Shown: in pieces, positions 1 through 9,256 of the stretch
Position numbering within the stretch: position 1 is the first letter of the stretch
Layout of the letters: the number at the start of each line of letters is the position of its first letter
Source: Paracoccaceae bacterium
GTDB taxonomy: Bacteria > Pseudomonadota > Alphaproteobacteria > Rhodobacterales > Rhodobacteraceae
NCBI GenBank assembly: GCA_018223125.1
Contig: JAAEZA010000035.1
Coordinates: 2,401 to 46,717 of the forward strand
Length of the DNA: 44,317 nt
Direction of reading: 5' to 3'
The notes under the pieces: model-generated
Told to the model about the DNA's origin: nothing
The model's database searches: none
The model's input: the letters and a program-made list of their open reading frames with translations, nothing else
Position numbers and translations under genes: made by a program

Positions 1-2
1 AA

Positions 3-1343
3 CCGGGGGACACCGAAAAAACGGTGGTGAACCTCAATCCGGGCGGTCGCTCTCCCGCCACAGCCGCTACGCCCGCCGCACCAGCGCCAGCGGCAAGCCC
101 GCCGCCCGCAGCTGCAACACCCCCGCCCCAAGCGGCCGCGCCAGTGGATATAACGGCAGCGCGGTCCGGTTTGAACCCGCTCAACGCTGCCGCTGCGCCG
201 CTGTTTTCGCTGGTGGGGCGTATCCGCAACCGCGCCCAGCACAATGATCCGACTGCGCTGCGCAACGCGGTCGTGCAACAGATACAAACCTTTGAAACAA
301 CGGCCCTTCAGGCACAAGTCCCCGCACAGCAGGTTAAAATCGCCCGTTATGCAATCTGCGCCACCATTGATGACGTGGTGCTGAACACGCCATGGGGCGG
401 GCGCTCCATCTGGGCGCAGCAGTCTATGGTCGGCACGTTCCACAAGGAAACCCATGGCGGCGACCGCTTCTATGAACTGCTGGCTCGGCTGGAAAAGGAA
501 CCGACCGTTAACCTTCTTCTCCTAGAGTTTATCTTCATGTGCCTCTCGCTCGGGTTTGAGGGGCGCTTGCGTGTCGAGGATCGGGGCGCAGAGAAACATG
601 CAACCATTCGCGCAGGGCTCGCCAGCCTGATCCGCGCCCAGCGGGGACCACTGGAACCGGAGGTCGCGCCGGTGTGGAAAGGATTGAAATTGCCTCATAA
701 ACCGCTCAGCGCATGGATGCCGGCATGGCTGATATTCGGCCTGATGACGGTGGTTTTGGGCCTGTCCTATGTGGGGTTGGCATGGGCACTGTCGGGGGAT
801 ACCGAACGGCTGCAAGGCCAGCTTGCCGCCCTTGGTGCGCGGGAACAGGTGGAGTTGAAACGGCAGGCACCACCACCACCAGCCCCCCCGCCGGTGGAAA
901 GCGGACAGAAAGAGCGTGTGGCAAAATTCTTGGAAAAAGAGATTGAAGAACAACTTGTAACCGTATTCGACGATGCCAATACCGTTACTGTCCGGATCAA
1001 GGGGTCGGGCATGTTCAAACCGGCCTCTGACACATTGGTAGACCGGTTCGAACCGATTATGAACCGGATCGCAGAGGCCCTGAACGAAGAACCCGGAAAG
1101 ATCATCATCGCGGGCCATTCCGATAACATTCCGATCAAAACCGCGCGCTTCCCGTCCAATCTGCATCTGTCGCTGAAACGGGCTGAAAAAGTGATGCAAT
1201 CCATCGCCGGAACTTTGAATGATCCGGCACGCATGTCCGCAGAAGGACGCTCCGACAAAGAGCCGATTGCCGATAACGGCACCCGCGAGGGACGGGCGGA
1301 AAACCGGCGGATCGAGGTTATTTTGATGAGAGAGAACAACTAG
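3..1343 (+). CDS. tssL: TssL (IcmH/DotU) with C-terminal OmpA-like domain, 5' partial
   Basis: Inner-membrane T6SS protein that, with TssM and TssJ, anchors the sheath and baseplate to the envelope. The reading frame is open to the window edge, and the residues before the first possible GTG (position 24) read PGDTEKTVVNLNPGG, like the conserved N-terminal motif of the family, so the true start lies upstream of the window. A Pro/Ala-rich linker (about 50-170) leads into the DotU domain (about 180-710, including YAICATIDDVVLNTPWGG), then one membrane segment (about 711-790), then an OmpA/MotB-like peptidoglycan-binding domain (about 960-1335) with GHSDNIPI and RAENRRIEV. This is the long TssL type that carries its own peptidoglycan anchor. 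The stop codon directly abuts the tssM ATG. Identity is secure; only the 5' end is missing. Confidence 0.93.
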   Translation, partial: PGDTEKTVVNLNPGGRSPATAATPAAPAPAASPPPAAATPPPQAAAPVDITAARSGLNPLNAAAAPLFSLVGRIRNRAQHNDPTALRNAVVQQIQTFETTALQAQVPAQQVKIARYAICATIDDVVLNTPWGGRSIWAQQSMVGTFHKETHGGDRFYELLARLEKEPTVNLLLLEFIFMCLSLGFEGRLRVEDRGAEKHATIRAGLASLIRAQRGPLEPEVAPVWKGLKLPHKPLSAWMPAWLIFGLMTVVLGLSYVGLAWALSGDTERLQGQLAALGAREQVELKRQAPPPPAPPPVESGQKERVAKFLEKEIEEQLVTVFDDANTVTVRIKGSGMFKPASDTLVDRFEPIMNRIAEALNEEPGKIIIAGHSDNIPIKTARFPSNLHLSLKRAEKVMQSIAGTLNDPARMSAEGRSDKEPIADNGTREGRAENRRIEVILMRENN

Positions 1344-4300
1344 ATGGCGGTTTTCCGGCGGATATTCCAGTGGATTTTCCACACCAACGGTATTCTTGCG
1401 ATCGTCGCGGGCCTGTTGATGGCGTCGGTCTGGTTTCTCGGGCCGATTGTCGGGATCGGGGGCAGCTTTCCACTTGAAACGGTCACCGCCAGACTGATCG
1501 CCATAGGTATCATTTTTGTCTTTACCCTGTTCCTTATGCTGCTTCTGGCTCTTTTGCGGGCACGCCGCGAGGGTAAGATGGCAGACGAGATCGTCGAAGT
1601 GGAGGACGATCCCGCAGATGAACAGGATGAAGCCGTCAAAGCCGAAATGGCGGAAATGCGCAACCGGATGCGCGAGGCGCTGAAAACCCTGCGCAAATCC
1701 AAACTGGGCCGGCGCGGGCGCAGCCAGAAGCTCTATCAACTGCCGTGGTATCTGATGATCGGGCCACCGGGTGCGGGCAAAACCACAGCGATTGTGAATT
1801 CGGGGCTGAAATTTCCACTGGCCGAAAAAATGGGGATGCAGGCAATTGGCGGTATAGGAGGCACGCGAAATTGCGACTGGTGGTTCACGGATGAGGCGGT
1901 CCTGATTGACACGGCCGGCCGCTACACCACGCAGGACAGCGATGCAGAGGCCGACAGCCGCGCGTGGAACGGCTTTTTGAACATGCTGAAGAAATTCCGC
2001 AAACGCCAGCCGATCAACGGGGCGATTGTTGCGATTTCCCTGTCCGATATTGCCGTTCAGAATGAAAGCCAGCGCAAGGAATACGCCACTGCAATCCGCC
2101 TGCGCCTGACAGAGTTGCGCGAAAAGCTTGGGGTTCGGTTTCCGGTCTATATCCTGCTGACAAAAGCCGATCTTCTGGTCGGTTTCACAGAGTTTTTTGA
2201 GAACTTGGGCAAAGAGGCCCGCGAACAGGTCTGGGGTTTCACCTATCCGATGGAAGGCCCCAAGGACAAACGCAAGCCGCTGGACGGGTTTGATGCGCAG
2301 TTTGAAACCATGCTGGCCCATCTGAACGATTTGTCACTGGACCGGATGGCACAGGTGTCCGATCCCCAGCGCCGTTCCATGATCGCCGGATTCCCCCAAC
2401 AGGTGGCCAGTCTGCGCCCTGTCGTGCGGGACTTCCTGTCTGAAATTTTCCTCGACAGCAAGTTTTCCCAGACCCAACTGGTGCGCGGGGTGTATTTTTC
2501 CTCCGGTACACAGGAAGGCACACCGATTGACCGGCTGATGGGCGGCATGGCGCGGACCTTCGGTCTGGGGCGTCAGGCGCTTGGTTCGGGGCAGGGCGCA
2601 GGGCGCAGCTATTTCCTGCGCAACCTGCTGGATAAGGTGATCTTTCCGGAAGCCGGTCTCGTCTCGGCCGACGACAAGGTAGAGCGCCGCTACCGCTGGA
2701 TCGTTCGGGGGACTGTGGCTGCTGCGGTATTGCTGACGCTGGGTGTTGTCGGGGTGTGGACCAACAGCTTTCTGGGGAACCGGCAGTTGGTGGCAGATGC
2801 AAAAACGCAGATTGAACTCTATTCCACAAAAGTTGCGGATGTGCCGGGGAATCCGATTGCCGATACAGATGTGCGCCAGCTTGTCGAACCGCTGGATATT
2901 CTGCTGGCGATGCCGGGTAACCCGTCACAGACCGATCCGCTGCCGCCGCGCAGCCTGACCTATGGTCTGTATCAGGGCGATGCAGTTGGGACGGAAGCGG
3001 CGCAAACCTATCGCGCAGCCCTGAATCAGAAACTCCTGCCCCGTCTGTTGCTGCGGATGGAAGAGTTGATCCAGTCCAATCTGAACAATGAAACCCTGCT
3101 GTTCGAGGCGCTGAAGGTTTATATGATGCTGGGCCAGCAGGGACCGATGGACCGTGATCTGGTGTTGCAGTGGTTTACACTGGAGTGGGCCAATGAATTT
3201 GCCGGAGAGCCCGACGCCGCCTCGCAACAGGCGCTGGTGACCCATCTGACCAATATGATCAACCAGCCGATGATCTCTATCCCGCTCGACGGGCCGCTGG
3301 TGGAACAGGTGCAGGGCATTCTGTCGGAAACTCCGGTGGCGGCGCGGGCCTATCGCACCATCGTGGAAGGGCCGGAGGCCAAGGCTTTACCGGACTGGAC
3401 CCTGCTTGTAGCCGGTGGTGCCGCGACCAATCAGGTTATGGTCCGCCCGTCCGGTCTGCCCCTGTCCAGCGGTGTTGAGGGGATCTATACCTACGACGGG
3501 TTTTACAACGTCTTCCTGCCCGCCGCCCTTGATGTGGCCGAACAGATCAAAAAAGACAACTGGGTTCTTGGCCCCCGCGCAGAGGATCTGAGCGATGCAA
3601 ACGCGCTCGCCCTGATCGCGCGGGATGTGCTGGATCTGTATTACGCAGATTACATCATCGCGTGGGAAACGATTTTGGGCGATGTGGATATTGCGCCGAT
3701 GTCATCCATGTCCCAAACCGTCAAAACGCTGAACCTGCTGTCCGGCCCGTCCTCACCTGTGTTCAAAATCATGAATCAGGTGGCGGAACAAACGCGGTTG
3801 GCTGAACGGCGTGCAAACGAGGTTGTCGAAGGCGTGGCCAGCGGCTTTAGCGAGGAAGGCAGCGCCCTTGCACTGGAGGGGCTTGGCGTGCGCACGCAAC
3901 GGTTGCTGGCTGTGCTGCAATCTGCCGCCACCGTGGATGGTGCAGCCCCGCCCAAACCCGGCCAGCAGGTGCAGGACCGGTTCAACAGCCTGCATACCTT
4001 CGTCAAAGGTCTGGACGAGAATACACCGGGCGATATCAACCGCATCATGGAACTCTACGTCGCGGTCTATCAGGAACTGAACCGCCTGTCGGTCGGCGGC
4101 ACAGTGACGGGACAGGGAGAGGCGGTGCAGCGTTTGCAGGAAGCGATCGTGCCAATGGATGGCCCGATCAAACGCTGGTCCACCCAGATCATCGAATCCG
4201 CTTCGGGGGCTGCTGCGGGCGGGCAGCGCTCCAAGCTGAACAACCAGTGGCAGGCACAGGTGCTGCCGTTCTGCAAACAGGCGCTGGACAACCGCTATCC

Positions 4301-4922
4301 GTTCAACCGCAAATCCCGCGCAGAGGTGGGGATACAGGATTTTGCCCGCCTGTTTGCGCCTCAAGGGTTGATCGATACATTCTTTACCACCCATCTGGCA
4401 GAGCATGTGGACACATCTTCCCGCCCGTGGAAGTTCAAACGGACCACGGGCAAGGACCTCGGGATTTCGGACAGTGTATTGCAACAGTTCGAACTGGCTG
4501 CTGAAATCCGCGATGCCTATTTCCTTGCGCCGGGGCTGCCTTCGATCACATTTGATCTCAAGCCCATCGCGCTCGACCCGAACGCACAGGAGGTCACTCT
4601 GCTGATCGACGGACAGCCCCTGAACTATGCCCACGGACCGCAACAGACGACATCGCTGAAGTGGCCGCAGGGCGGCAGCACCTCTGTCACCTTCAGCCCT
4701 TCCATCCAAGGACGCCGGAACCAGCGCCAGATGGACGGGCCTTGGGGGTGGTTCCGTCTGCTTGACAGTTCGGAAATCCGCCGCACCAATGTCGCCGACC
4801 AGACCCGTATCGTGTTCAATGTGGGCGGGCGCATTGCCGTATTCCAGATGCGGGCCGGTTCTGCGATCAACCCTTTCTCGTCCAAGGCGGTGCGGCTGTT
4901 TCGCTGCCCCAATTCGCTCTGA
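1344..4922 (+). CDS. tssM: TssM (IcmF), type VI secretion membrane subunit
   Basis: Large inner-membrane and periplasmic protein of the T6SS membrane complex, 1192 residues, which is usual for the family. Two membrane segments lie near residues 14-34 and 50-72. A cytoplasmic NTPase domain follows, with an intact Walker A GPPGAGKT at 140-147 and DTAGRY at 189-194. A third membrane segment (about 450-472) leads to a long periplasmic part ending in the IcmF C-terminal domain (GPWGWFRLLD near residue 1134). The start ATG follows the tssL stop with no gap, so the two are probably translationally coupled. An intact Walker A suggests the NTP-binding form; some family members lack it. No frameshift is seen. 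Confidence 0.96.
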   Translation: MAVFRRIFQWIFHTNGILAIVAGLLMASVWFLGPIVGIGGSFPLETVTARLIAIGIIFVFTLFLMLLLALLRARREGKMADEIVEVEDDPADEQDEAVKAEMAEMRNRMREALKTLRKSKLGRRGRSQKLYQLPWYLMIGPPGAGKTTAIVNSGLKFPLAEKMGMQAIGGIGGTRNCDWWFTDEAVLIDTAGRYTTQDSDAEADSRAWNGFLNMLKKFRKRQPINGAIVAISLSDIAVQNESQRKEYATAIRLRLTELREKLGVRFPVYILLTKADLLVGFTEFFENLGKEAREQVWGFTYPMEGPKDKRKPLDGFDAQFETMLAHLNDLSLDRMAQVSDPQRRSMIAGFPQQVASLRPVVRDFLSEIFLDSKFSQTQLVRGVYFSSGTQEGTPIDRLMGGMARTFGLGRQALGSGQGAGRSYFLRNLLDKVIFPEAGLVSADDKVERRYRWIVRGTVAAAVLLTLGVVGVWTNSFLGNRQLVADAKTQIELYSTKVADVPGNPIADTDVRQLVEPLDILLAMPGNPSQTDPLPPRSLTYGLYQGDAVGTEAAQTYRAALNQKLLPRLLLRMEELIQSNLNNETLLFEALKVYMMLGQQGPMDRDLVLQWFTLEWANEFAGEPDAASQQALVTHLTNMINQPMISIPLDGPLVEQVQGILSETPVAARAYRTIVEGPEAKALPDWTLLVAGGAATNQVMVRPSGLPLSSGVEGIYTYDGFYNVFLPAALDVAEQIKKDNWVLGPRAEDLSDANALALIARDVLDLYYADYIIAWETILGDVDIAPMSSMSQTVKTLNLLSGPSSPVFKIMNQVAEQTRLAERRANEVVEGVASGFSEEGSALALEGLGVRTQRLLAVLQSAATVDGAAPPKPGQQVQDRFNSLHTFVKGLDENTPGDINRIMELYVAVYQELNRLSVGGTVTGQGEAVQRLQEAIVPMDGPIKRWSTQIIESASGAAAGGQRSKLNNQWQAQVLPFCKQALDNRYPFNRKSRAEVGIQDFARLFAPQGLIDTFFTTHLAEHVDTSSRPWKFKRTTGKDLGISDSVLQQFELAAEIRDAYFLAPGLPSITFDLKPIALDPNAQEVTLLIDGQPLNYAHGPQQTTSLKWPQGGSTSVTFSPSIQGRRNQRQMDGPWGWFRLLDSSEIRRTNVADQTRIVFNVGGRIAVFQMRAGSAINPFSSKAVRLFRCPNSL

Positions 4923-4923
4923 C

Positions 4924-5496
4924 GTGTTCGGTTTTTTTGGCAAAATTCCCGCCCACGGCGATTTCATCCGCTCCCGCGGTAATGTATCCTTCATCAGTGA
5001 ATGGGATGGTTTCTTGCAACAGGGGCTGGAGGAAAGCCGTCGTCGTCTAAAAGAAGACTGGGATGTGGCCTATCAAAATTCTCCGATCTGGCGGTTTCTT
5101 CTGGAACCGGACATTTGTGGAGGGCAGGCCGTGACGGGTGTTCTGATGCCCAGTCAGGATCGTGTCGGGCGCCGTTTTCCCCTGACATTGTTTCATCCGC
5201 TCATGGAACCGGCCGGGCCCGAATTGCTCGACGATGATCCTTTAATGACGGAGCTTGAAAATATCGCTCTGGCCTGTCTGGATGCGCAGATCGACAAGGG
5301 TGAACTGATCCGAAGGCTTGCAGCGGTAGATTTCAGTGCACCCCCTGCCGCGGGCAATATGAGCAGGCAATCCTACTGGCTTTCCACCTTCTTTGGCGGC
5401 GCGGCGAGACGGGATAAACGCCGCTTTGACGGGCTACCGGAGCCTGCGCGTTTTGAAGAGCTTCTTTCACCGGATCGGGGGCAACAGGATGTTTGA
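4924..5496 (+). CDS. tagF: TagF, T6SS-associated regulator
   Basis: Small cytoplasmic T6SS accessory protein; in characterised systems TagF represses T6SS assembly post-translationally. From the GTG at 4924 the product begins FGFFGKIPAHGDFIRS, matching the typical TagF N-terminus (GFFGKxPxxGDF), and runs 190 residues. It includes LLEPDICGGQAVTGVLMPSQDRVGRRFPLTL, a conserved part of the family. The frame stays open upstream inside tssM, but the earlier ATG at 4762 would add unrelated residues, so GTG 4924, one base after the tssM stop, is preferred; no strong Shine-Dalgarno is visible, consistent with coupling. Only the TagF N-domain is present, with no fused phosphatase; pppA follows separately. 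Confidence 0.88.
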   Translation: MFGFFGKIPAHGDFIRSRGNVSFISEWDGFLQQGLEESRRRLKEDWDVAYQNSPIWRFLLEPDICGGQAVTGVLMPSQDRVGRRFPLTLFHPLMEPAGPELLDDDPLMTELENIALACLDAQIDKGELIRRLAAVDFSAPPAAGNMSRQSYWLSTFFGGAARRDKRRFDGLPEPARFEELLSPDRGQQDV

Positions 5497-6217
5497 ACAG
5501 GGACCAATGTTCCGCACTGACGCGGCCACCCATGTAGGACTTGTGCGCGACCTGAACGAAGACAGTTTGATCAGCCGGGACAACCTCGGGCTGTGGACCG
5601 TTGCAGACGGCATGGGGGGGCATGCGGGGGGCGATTTTGCCAGCCAGACCATTGTGGCGGCGATCCGGGCCATACCGGACGGTCTGCAGGGGGGCGAACT
5701 GATGCAGGCGGTGCGCGATGCGTTCCATTCGGCGCATCAAACCATTCAAAACGAAGCCGAATTGCGTGAAGGGGGCACTATGGGCTCCACAGCACTCTCG
5801 TTGATCCTGCGACAGGACTATTTCGTCTGCTTGTGGGTCGGTGACAGCAGGCTGTACCATTGCCGGGACGGAGCCGTGCGCCAGTTGTCCTCGGATCATT
5901 CTCTGGTGAATGAGTGGGTTGAAGAAGGCAAGCTGACCCGCGAAGAAGCCGAGCGCCATCCTCATGGCAATGTCATCACGCGGGCAATCGGGGTCGGAGA
6001 AGTGCCGGAAGTTGCCAAGATCCGCGGCCAGTACGAGCCCGGAGACCGGTTCCTGTTATGCTCTGACGGGTTAAGCGGGTATATGGACGAGACGGATATT
6101 TTTAGCGTGCTTGCCAATGATCCGATGGACGGGATTGCCGACCGGCTGGTGCAGGGGGCACTGGATGGCGGCGGGCGGGACAATGTGACGGTCATTGTGG
6201 TCGAGGTGCCGTGGTAG
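5489..6217 (+). CDS. pppA: PP2C-type Ser/Thr phosphatase (PppA/Stp1-like)
   Basis: Metal-dependent PP2C-family phosphatase. In T6SS loci PppA removes the phosphate that a PpkA-type kinase puts on a Fha protein, switching the apparatus off. Motifs in order: VGLVRDLNEDS (metal-binding E24-D25 region), VADGMGGHAGG (D40, G41), MGSTA, VGDSRLYHCRDG, SSDHSL, LLCSDGLSGYM and GGRDNVTVIVVEV. All metal-coordinating Asp positions look intact. The chosen ATG at 5489 overlaps the tagF stop by 8 bp; a second ATG at 5507 (MFRTDAATH) is a fair alternative. It is the last gene of the T6SS run; kinase and Fha genes are not in the window and would be expected upstream. Confidence 0.93.
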   Translation: MFEQGPMFRTDAATHVGLVRDLNEDSLISRDNLGLWTVADGMGGHAGGDFASQTIVAAIRAIPDGLQGGELMQAVRDAFHSAHQTIQNEAELREGGTMGSTALSLILRQDYFVCLWVGDSRLYHCRDGAVRQLSSDHSLVNEWVEEGKLTREEAERHPHGNVITRAIGVGEVPEVAKIRGQYEPGDRFLLCSDGLSGYMDETDIFSVLANDPMDGIADRLVQGALDGGGRDNVTVIVVEVPW

Positions 6218-6218
6218 C

Positions 6219-6293
6219 TTCCATTTTCTATAAATATCCCCGCGCGGAGCGCAGAAATTTCGCCTTCGGCGAGGATATTTTAAGAAAATGGAA
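6219..6293. repeat. 75-bp near-perfect inverted repeat with two internal hairpins
   Basis: Left arm 6219-6239 and right arm 6273-6293 pair at 19 of 21 positions; the outer part is TTCCATTTTCT against AGAAAATGGAA and the inner part AATATCC against GGATATT. Between them lie two smaller hairpins, GCGC-GGA-GCGC (about 6242-6252) and CGCC-TTC-GGCG (6261-6271). The element begins 2 bp after the pppA stop. It has no T-run after the right arm, so it is not a classical terminator on the + strand. The form resembles a dispersed palindromic intergenic repeat; copy number cannot be judged here, as I saw no second copy in this window. Confidence 0.75.
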
Positions 6294-6358
6294 AGAAGCC
6301 AGCGGCTAGGCTGCTGCTACGGTACAGGCGGGGACGCCGATGGCCGTGAAAATGGAGA

Positions 6359-6391
6359 CGCCCTGCAGAAATTTTCATGCAGGGCGTTTTA
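6359..6391. terminator. Hairpin terminator between convergent pppA and tdh
   Basis: Stem CGCCCTGCA (6359-6367) pairs perfectly with TGCAGGGCG (6378-6386) across a 10-base loop and is followed on the + strand by TTTT. On the - strand the flank is less T-rich. It lies between the ends of two convergent genes, so it probably ends transcripts from the T6SS side and may serve both. Confidence 0.75.
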
Positions 6392-6398
6392 CGCGTTT

Positions 6399-7436
6399 TC
6401 AGGGCCAGTCCATCACGACTTTACCTGCAGACCCGTCGATCATGGCCGCGAAACCGTCCTCGAAGTCGTCAATTCCGATACGGTGGGTGATCAGTCCGGA
6501 AACATCCAGACCGCCCTGAACCAGTGCGATCATCTTGTACCATGTCTCAAACATTTCACGACCGTATATGCCCTTGATGTGGAGCATTTTGAAAATGACC
6601 TTATTCCAGTCGATTTCAAACCCGACCGGTGCGATCCCGAGTACTGCCATTTTGCCGCCATTGTTCATCGTGTCGATCATATCGCGAAAAGCCGGTGGCG
6701 CGCCCGACATTTCCAGCCCGACATCAAAGCCTTCGGTCATGCCGATCCGTGCCATTGTATCGCGCAGGGATTCTTCCGCAGCGTTGACGGCGTATTGAAC
6801 GCCCATGTCCTGTGCCAGTTTCAGGCGAATTGGATTGATATCCGTGATCACGGTTTTTCGTGCGCCGGCCTTCTGGGCAACAAGCGCACCCATGATGCCA
6901 ATAGGACCGGCACCGGTGACAAGGACATCCTCGCCCACGCAATCAAACGACAGGGCTGTATGCACCGCATTGCCGAAAGGATCGAAGATTGCGGCGATTT
7001 CATCCGGAATATCATCGGGAATGGGAACTACGTTGTCTTGGGGTAGTGCGATATATTCTGCGAAACTGCCCGGATGGTTCACGCCTACACCTTTGGTATT
7101 CCGGCATAAATGCCCGCGACCGGCACGGCAATTGCGACAGTGTCCACAGACGATATGACCCTCGCCGCTTACGCGCTGCCCGATTTTCAGGTTTGTAACT
7201 GCCGCGCCCAATTCAACGATTTCGCCGCAAAATTCATGTCCCGTTACCATCGGCACCGGAACAGCCTTCTGACTCCATGCGTCCCAGTTCCAGATATGAA
7301 CATCGGTTCCGCAGATGGCGGACTTGCGAACTTTAATTAGAACATCGCGCCGCCCGATCTCAGGGATTGGCACATGTTCCATCCAAAGCCCTGTTTCCGC
7401 GCGGGATTTTACCAGAGCACGCATTTGGTTGCTCAT
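6399..7436 (-). CDS. tdh: L-threonine 3-dehydrogenase
   Basis: Zinc-dependent medium-chain dehydrogenase that oxidises L-threonine to 2-amino-3-ketobutyrate with NAD+. The 345-residue length is that of the E. coli enzyme. Visible features are the catalytic zinc ligands C42 ([12 protein letters not shown]) and H67-E68 (GHEF), the structural-zinc cysteines C97, C100, C103 and C111, and a Rossmann motif [12 protein letters not shown]. The ATG overlaps the stop of kbl by 4 bp (ATGA), so the two enzymes are co-translated and act in sequence: the unstable Tdh product is used by Kbl. No oddities seen. Confidence 0.96.
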   Translation of the reverse strand: MSNQMRALVKSRAETGLWMEHVPIPEIGRRDVLIKVRKSAICGTDVHIWNWDAWSQKAVPVPMVTGHEFCGEIVELGAAVTNLKIGQRVSGEGHIVCGHCRNCRAGRGHLCRNTKGVGVNHPGSFAEYIALPQDNVVPIPDDIPDEIAAIFDPFGNAVHTALSFDCVGEDVLVTGAGPIGIMGALVAQKAGARKTVITDINPIRLKLAQDMGVQYAVNAAEESLRDTMARIGMTEGFDVGLEMSGAPPAFRDMIDTMNNGGKMAVLGIAPVGFEIDWNKVIFKMLHIKGIYGREMFETWYKMIALVQGGLDVSGLITHRIGIDDFEDGFAAMIDGSAGKVVMDWP

Positions 7437-8626
7437 TTGATCACTCCCAGTTCACGACCGGCGGTTTCGAATGCGTCGATGGCTCGGTCAAGGTCTTCGA
7501 TACTGTGCGCGGCTGACATTTGCGTGCGAATACGATCCTGTTCCCGCGGGACGACGGGAAAGCTGAACGCGGCCACATAGACGCCAAGCTGATCCAGCCG
7601 TGCAGCCATTTCGCCGGCCAGTTTCGGATCCCGCAACATGACCGGTATGATGGGATGGTCGCCCGGCAGCAGTTCAAATCCCGATGCGCCCATCCGGTTC
7701 CGGAAATGGCCGGCATTGCGGCGCAGTCGGGCCCGCAATTCACCGCCATCGGCCAGCCTGTCAAACACAGCGATGGAGGTTTGCGCGATCACAGGGGCAA
7801 GCGTGTTGGAAAACAGATAGGGGCGGGATCTCTGGCGGAGCCAGTCCACAATGCGTGTGCTGGCGGCTGTATATCCGCCGGATGCACCGCCCAATGCCTT
7901 GCCGAGCGTTCCGGTAATTATGTCGACCCGTCCTTCAACCCCGCAGTGTTCGGCTGTACCGCGACCGTTTTCCCCCATAAACCCCACGGAATGACTGTCA
8001 TCCACCATGACTAGGGCATCGTATTTGTCGGCGAGGTCGCAAATTTCGGGCAGTCTGGCCACAAATCCGTCCATGGAGAACACCCCGTCTGTGGCGATCA
8101 ACCGAAAGCGGGCGTCTTTGGCTGCGATCAACTGGCGTTCCAGATCCGCCATGTCGGAGTTTTTGTAGCGGTAGCGTTGCGCTTTACAAAGTCGCACGCC
8201 GTCAATGATAGAGGCGTGGTTCAACGCATCGGAAATAATGGCGTCTTCCGGCCCGAGAAGGGTTTCGAACAGGCCGGTATTTGCATCGAAGCAGGCCGCA
8301 TAGAGGATCGTGTCCTCCATGCCCAGAAAATCCGCAATCCGTTTTTCCAACGCCTTATGAGGGGTTTGTGTGCCGCAGATAAAGCGGACCGAGGCCATGC
8401 CGTAGCCGTATTCATCCAGCGCGTTTTTTGCTTCTTGAACGAGTTCAGGATTGTCTGCCAGCCCCAGATAGTTGTTAGCGCACAGGTTGATGGTCTGCCG
8501 GTCCCCCAGATTGATCACGCCGGACTGGGGCGATGTAATAACCCGTTCGCTTTTGTAGAGGCCCTGATCCTTCAATTCCGTCAGCGCCTGTTCGAGCATG
8601 TCGTCAAACCTGTCTGATGCTGCCAT
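7433..8626 (-). CDS. kbl: 2-amino-3-ketobutyrate CoA ligase (glycine C-acetyltransferase)
   Basis: PLP enzyme that cleaves 2-amino-3-ketobutyrate with CoA to glycine and acetyl-CoA, the second step of threonine breakdown. The chosen start (ATG 8624-8626, [15 protein letters not shown]) has GGAG 7 bp upstream and gives 397 residues, close to E. coli Kbl; an upstream in-frame ATG at 8734 would add 36 residues with no family resemblance. Motifs: [27 protein letters not shown], and [14 protein letters not shown] with the PLP lysine at K243. First gene of the kbl-tdh operon. Confidence 0.95.
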   Translation of the reverse strand: MAASDRFDDMLEQALTELKDQGLYKSERVITSPQSGVINLGDRQTINLCANNYLGLADNPELVQEAKNALDEYGYGMASVRFICGTQTPHKALEKRIADFLGMEDTILYAACFDANTGLFETLLGPEDAIISDALNHASIIDGVRLCKAQRYRYKNSDMADLERQLIAAKDARFRLIATDGVFSMDGFVARLPEICDLADKYDALVMVDDSHSVGFMGENGRGTAEHCGVEGRVDIITGTLGKALGGASGGYTAASTRIVDWLRQRSRPYLFSNTLAPVIAQTSIAVFDRLADGGELRARLRRNAGHFRNRMGASGFELLPGDHPIIPVMLRDPKLAGEMAARLDQLGVYVAAFSFPVVPREQDRIRTQMSAAHSIEDLDRAIDAFETAGRELGVIK

Positions 8627-9042
8627 AGCCTTGCTCCACTGCTGCAGTTCCTGTTCGCTTGTGGTGTAACACGAAGTCCGGTGGCTGTCTTTCCCTGTTA
8701 GGGGGGGGGCGCTAGGCGGAATCACCTCCGGCATGTAAGCCGCAAATCCCGCGGTTAACGCGGTTACGTCAGGAGAATGTGCCCATATTGTGGCGGATTT
8801 TTTGCGGGAATGAGGAGGGGTGGAAGATGGGGAAGCTTTGAGAGGCAGGATTTAGTTTCTTGTTTATCGTTTTATGATCAATGCGTTGCGGTCATTTGTT
8901 GAAGTTACGTTTACTCTTCGTGGACAAACTTGTGAAAAATTAGAAACAAATGTGTCGGAACTTTGGCGTTATAAGAACTGCATCCAAGGTATCAGGCGCT
9001 GTTGTCTGAAAGTCAGTAGTTCAGTGTAAGTGAGTTCAAAAA
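8627..9042. other. Intergenic region upstream of kbl
   Basis: About 416 bp between the kbl start and the small + strand ORF at 9043. It should hold the kbl promoter on the - strand. Two direct copies of GCGGTTA at 8751-8757 and 8760-8766 and a run of nine or ten G near 8701 are visible. From about 8850 the sequence becomes AT-rich. I see no convincing -35/-10 pair, no tRNA and no recognisable riboswitch. Confidence 0.5.
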
Positions 9043-9135
9043 ATGGTCATTGCCAGCATCTTCGCATCAGGTATCGCAATCGGTTTTCTTGTAGGGTTTG
9101 TCAGTTTCACGCTGATCTATGCATTTCTCGCCTGA
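9043..9135 (+). CDS. Possible 30-residue single-span membrane peptide
   Basis: A short ORF from ATG 9043 encodes MVIASIFASGIAIGFLVGF followed by VSFTLIYAFLA, almost entirely hydrophobic and long enough for one membrane span, with small-residue (Gly/Ser/Ala) spacing. The upstream TAAGTGAGTTC gives only a weak ribosome site. It ends about 60 bp before a strong bidirectional terminator, as a real short transcript would. No family is recognised. A random hydrophobic ORF of this size is possible, so this is a candidate, not a firm gene. Confidence 0.4.
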   Translation: MVIASIFASGIAIGFLVGFVSFTLIYAFLA

Positions 9136-9195
9136 CCCTTTTCACGACAGGGTTGCTGGGGGCGGACTCGCGGTGATAGAAACCTGAATGCACAT

Positions 9196-9227
9196 AAAAA
9201 ACACCGCTTCGGGGGGAGCGGTGTTTT
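9196..9227. terminator. Bidirectional hairpin terminator
   Basis: Stem CACCGCT (9202-9208) pairs with AGCGGTG (9217-9223), extended by T-G and C-G pairs around a GGGG loop. It is flanked by AAAAAA on one side and TTTT on the other, so it works on both strands; the - strand version has the longer T-run. It serves the Hint gene (ending at 9257) and probably the small ORF at 9043. Confidence 0.85.
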
Positions 9228-9256
9228 GTGTATAAACTTGTATAAAGTCGTGCGTG

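Noticed and set aside
522-2321. A 599-codon ORF on the - strand over tssL and tssM
   Set aside because: It is antisense to two clearly conserved T6SS genes, shows no domain, and is rich in residues expected from reverse reading of GC-rich codons.
4762-4923. Longer TagF start at ATG 4762
   Set aside because: It would overlap tssM by about 160 bp with residues unrelated to TagF, while GTG 4924 gives the family N-terminus.
8627-8760. A glycine-type riboswitch before kbl
   Set aside because: I looked for paired aptamer stems in the kbl leader and saw none; only a G-run and two short direct repeats are present.
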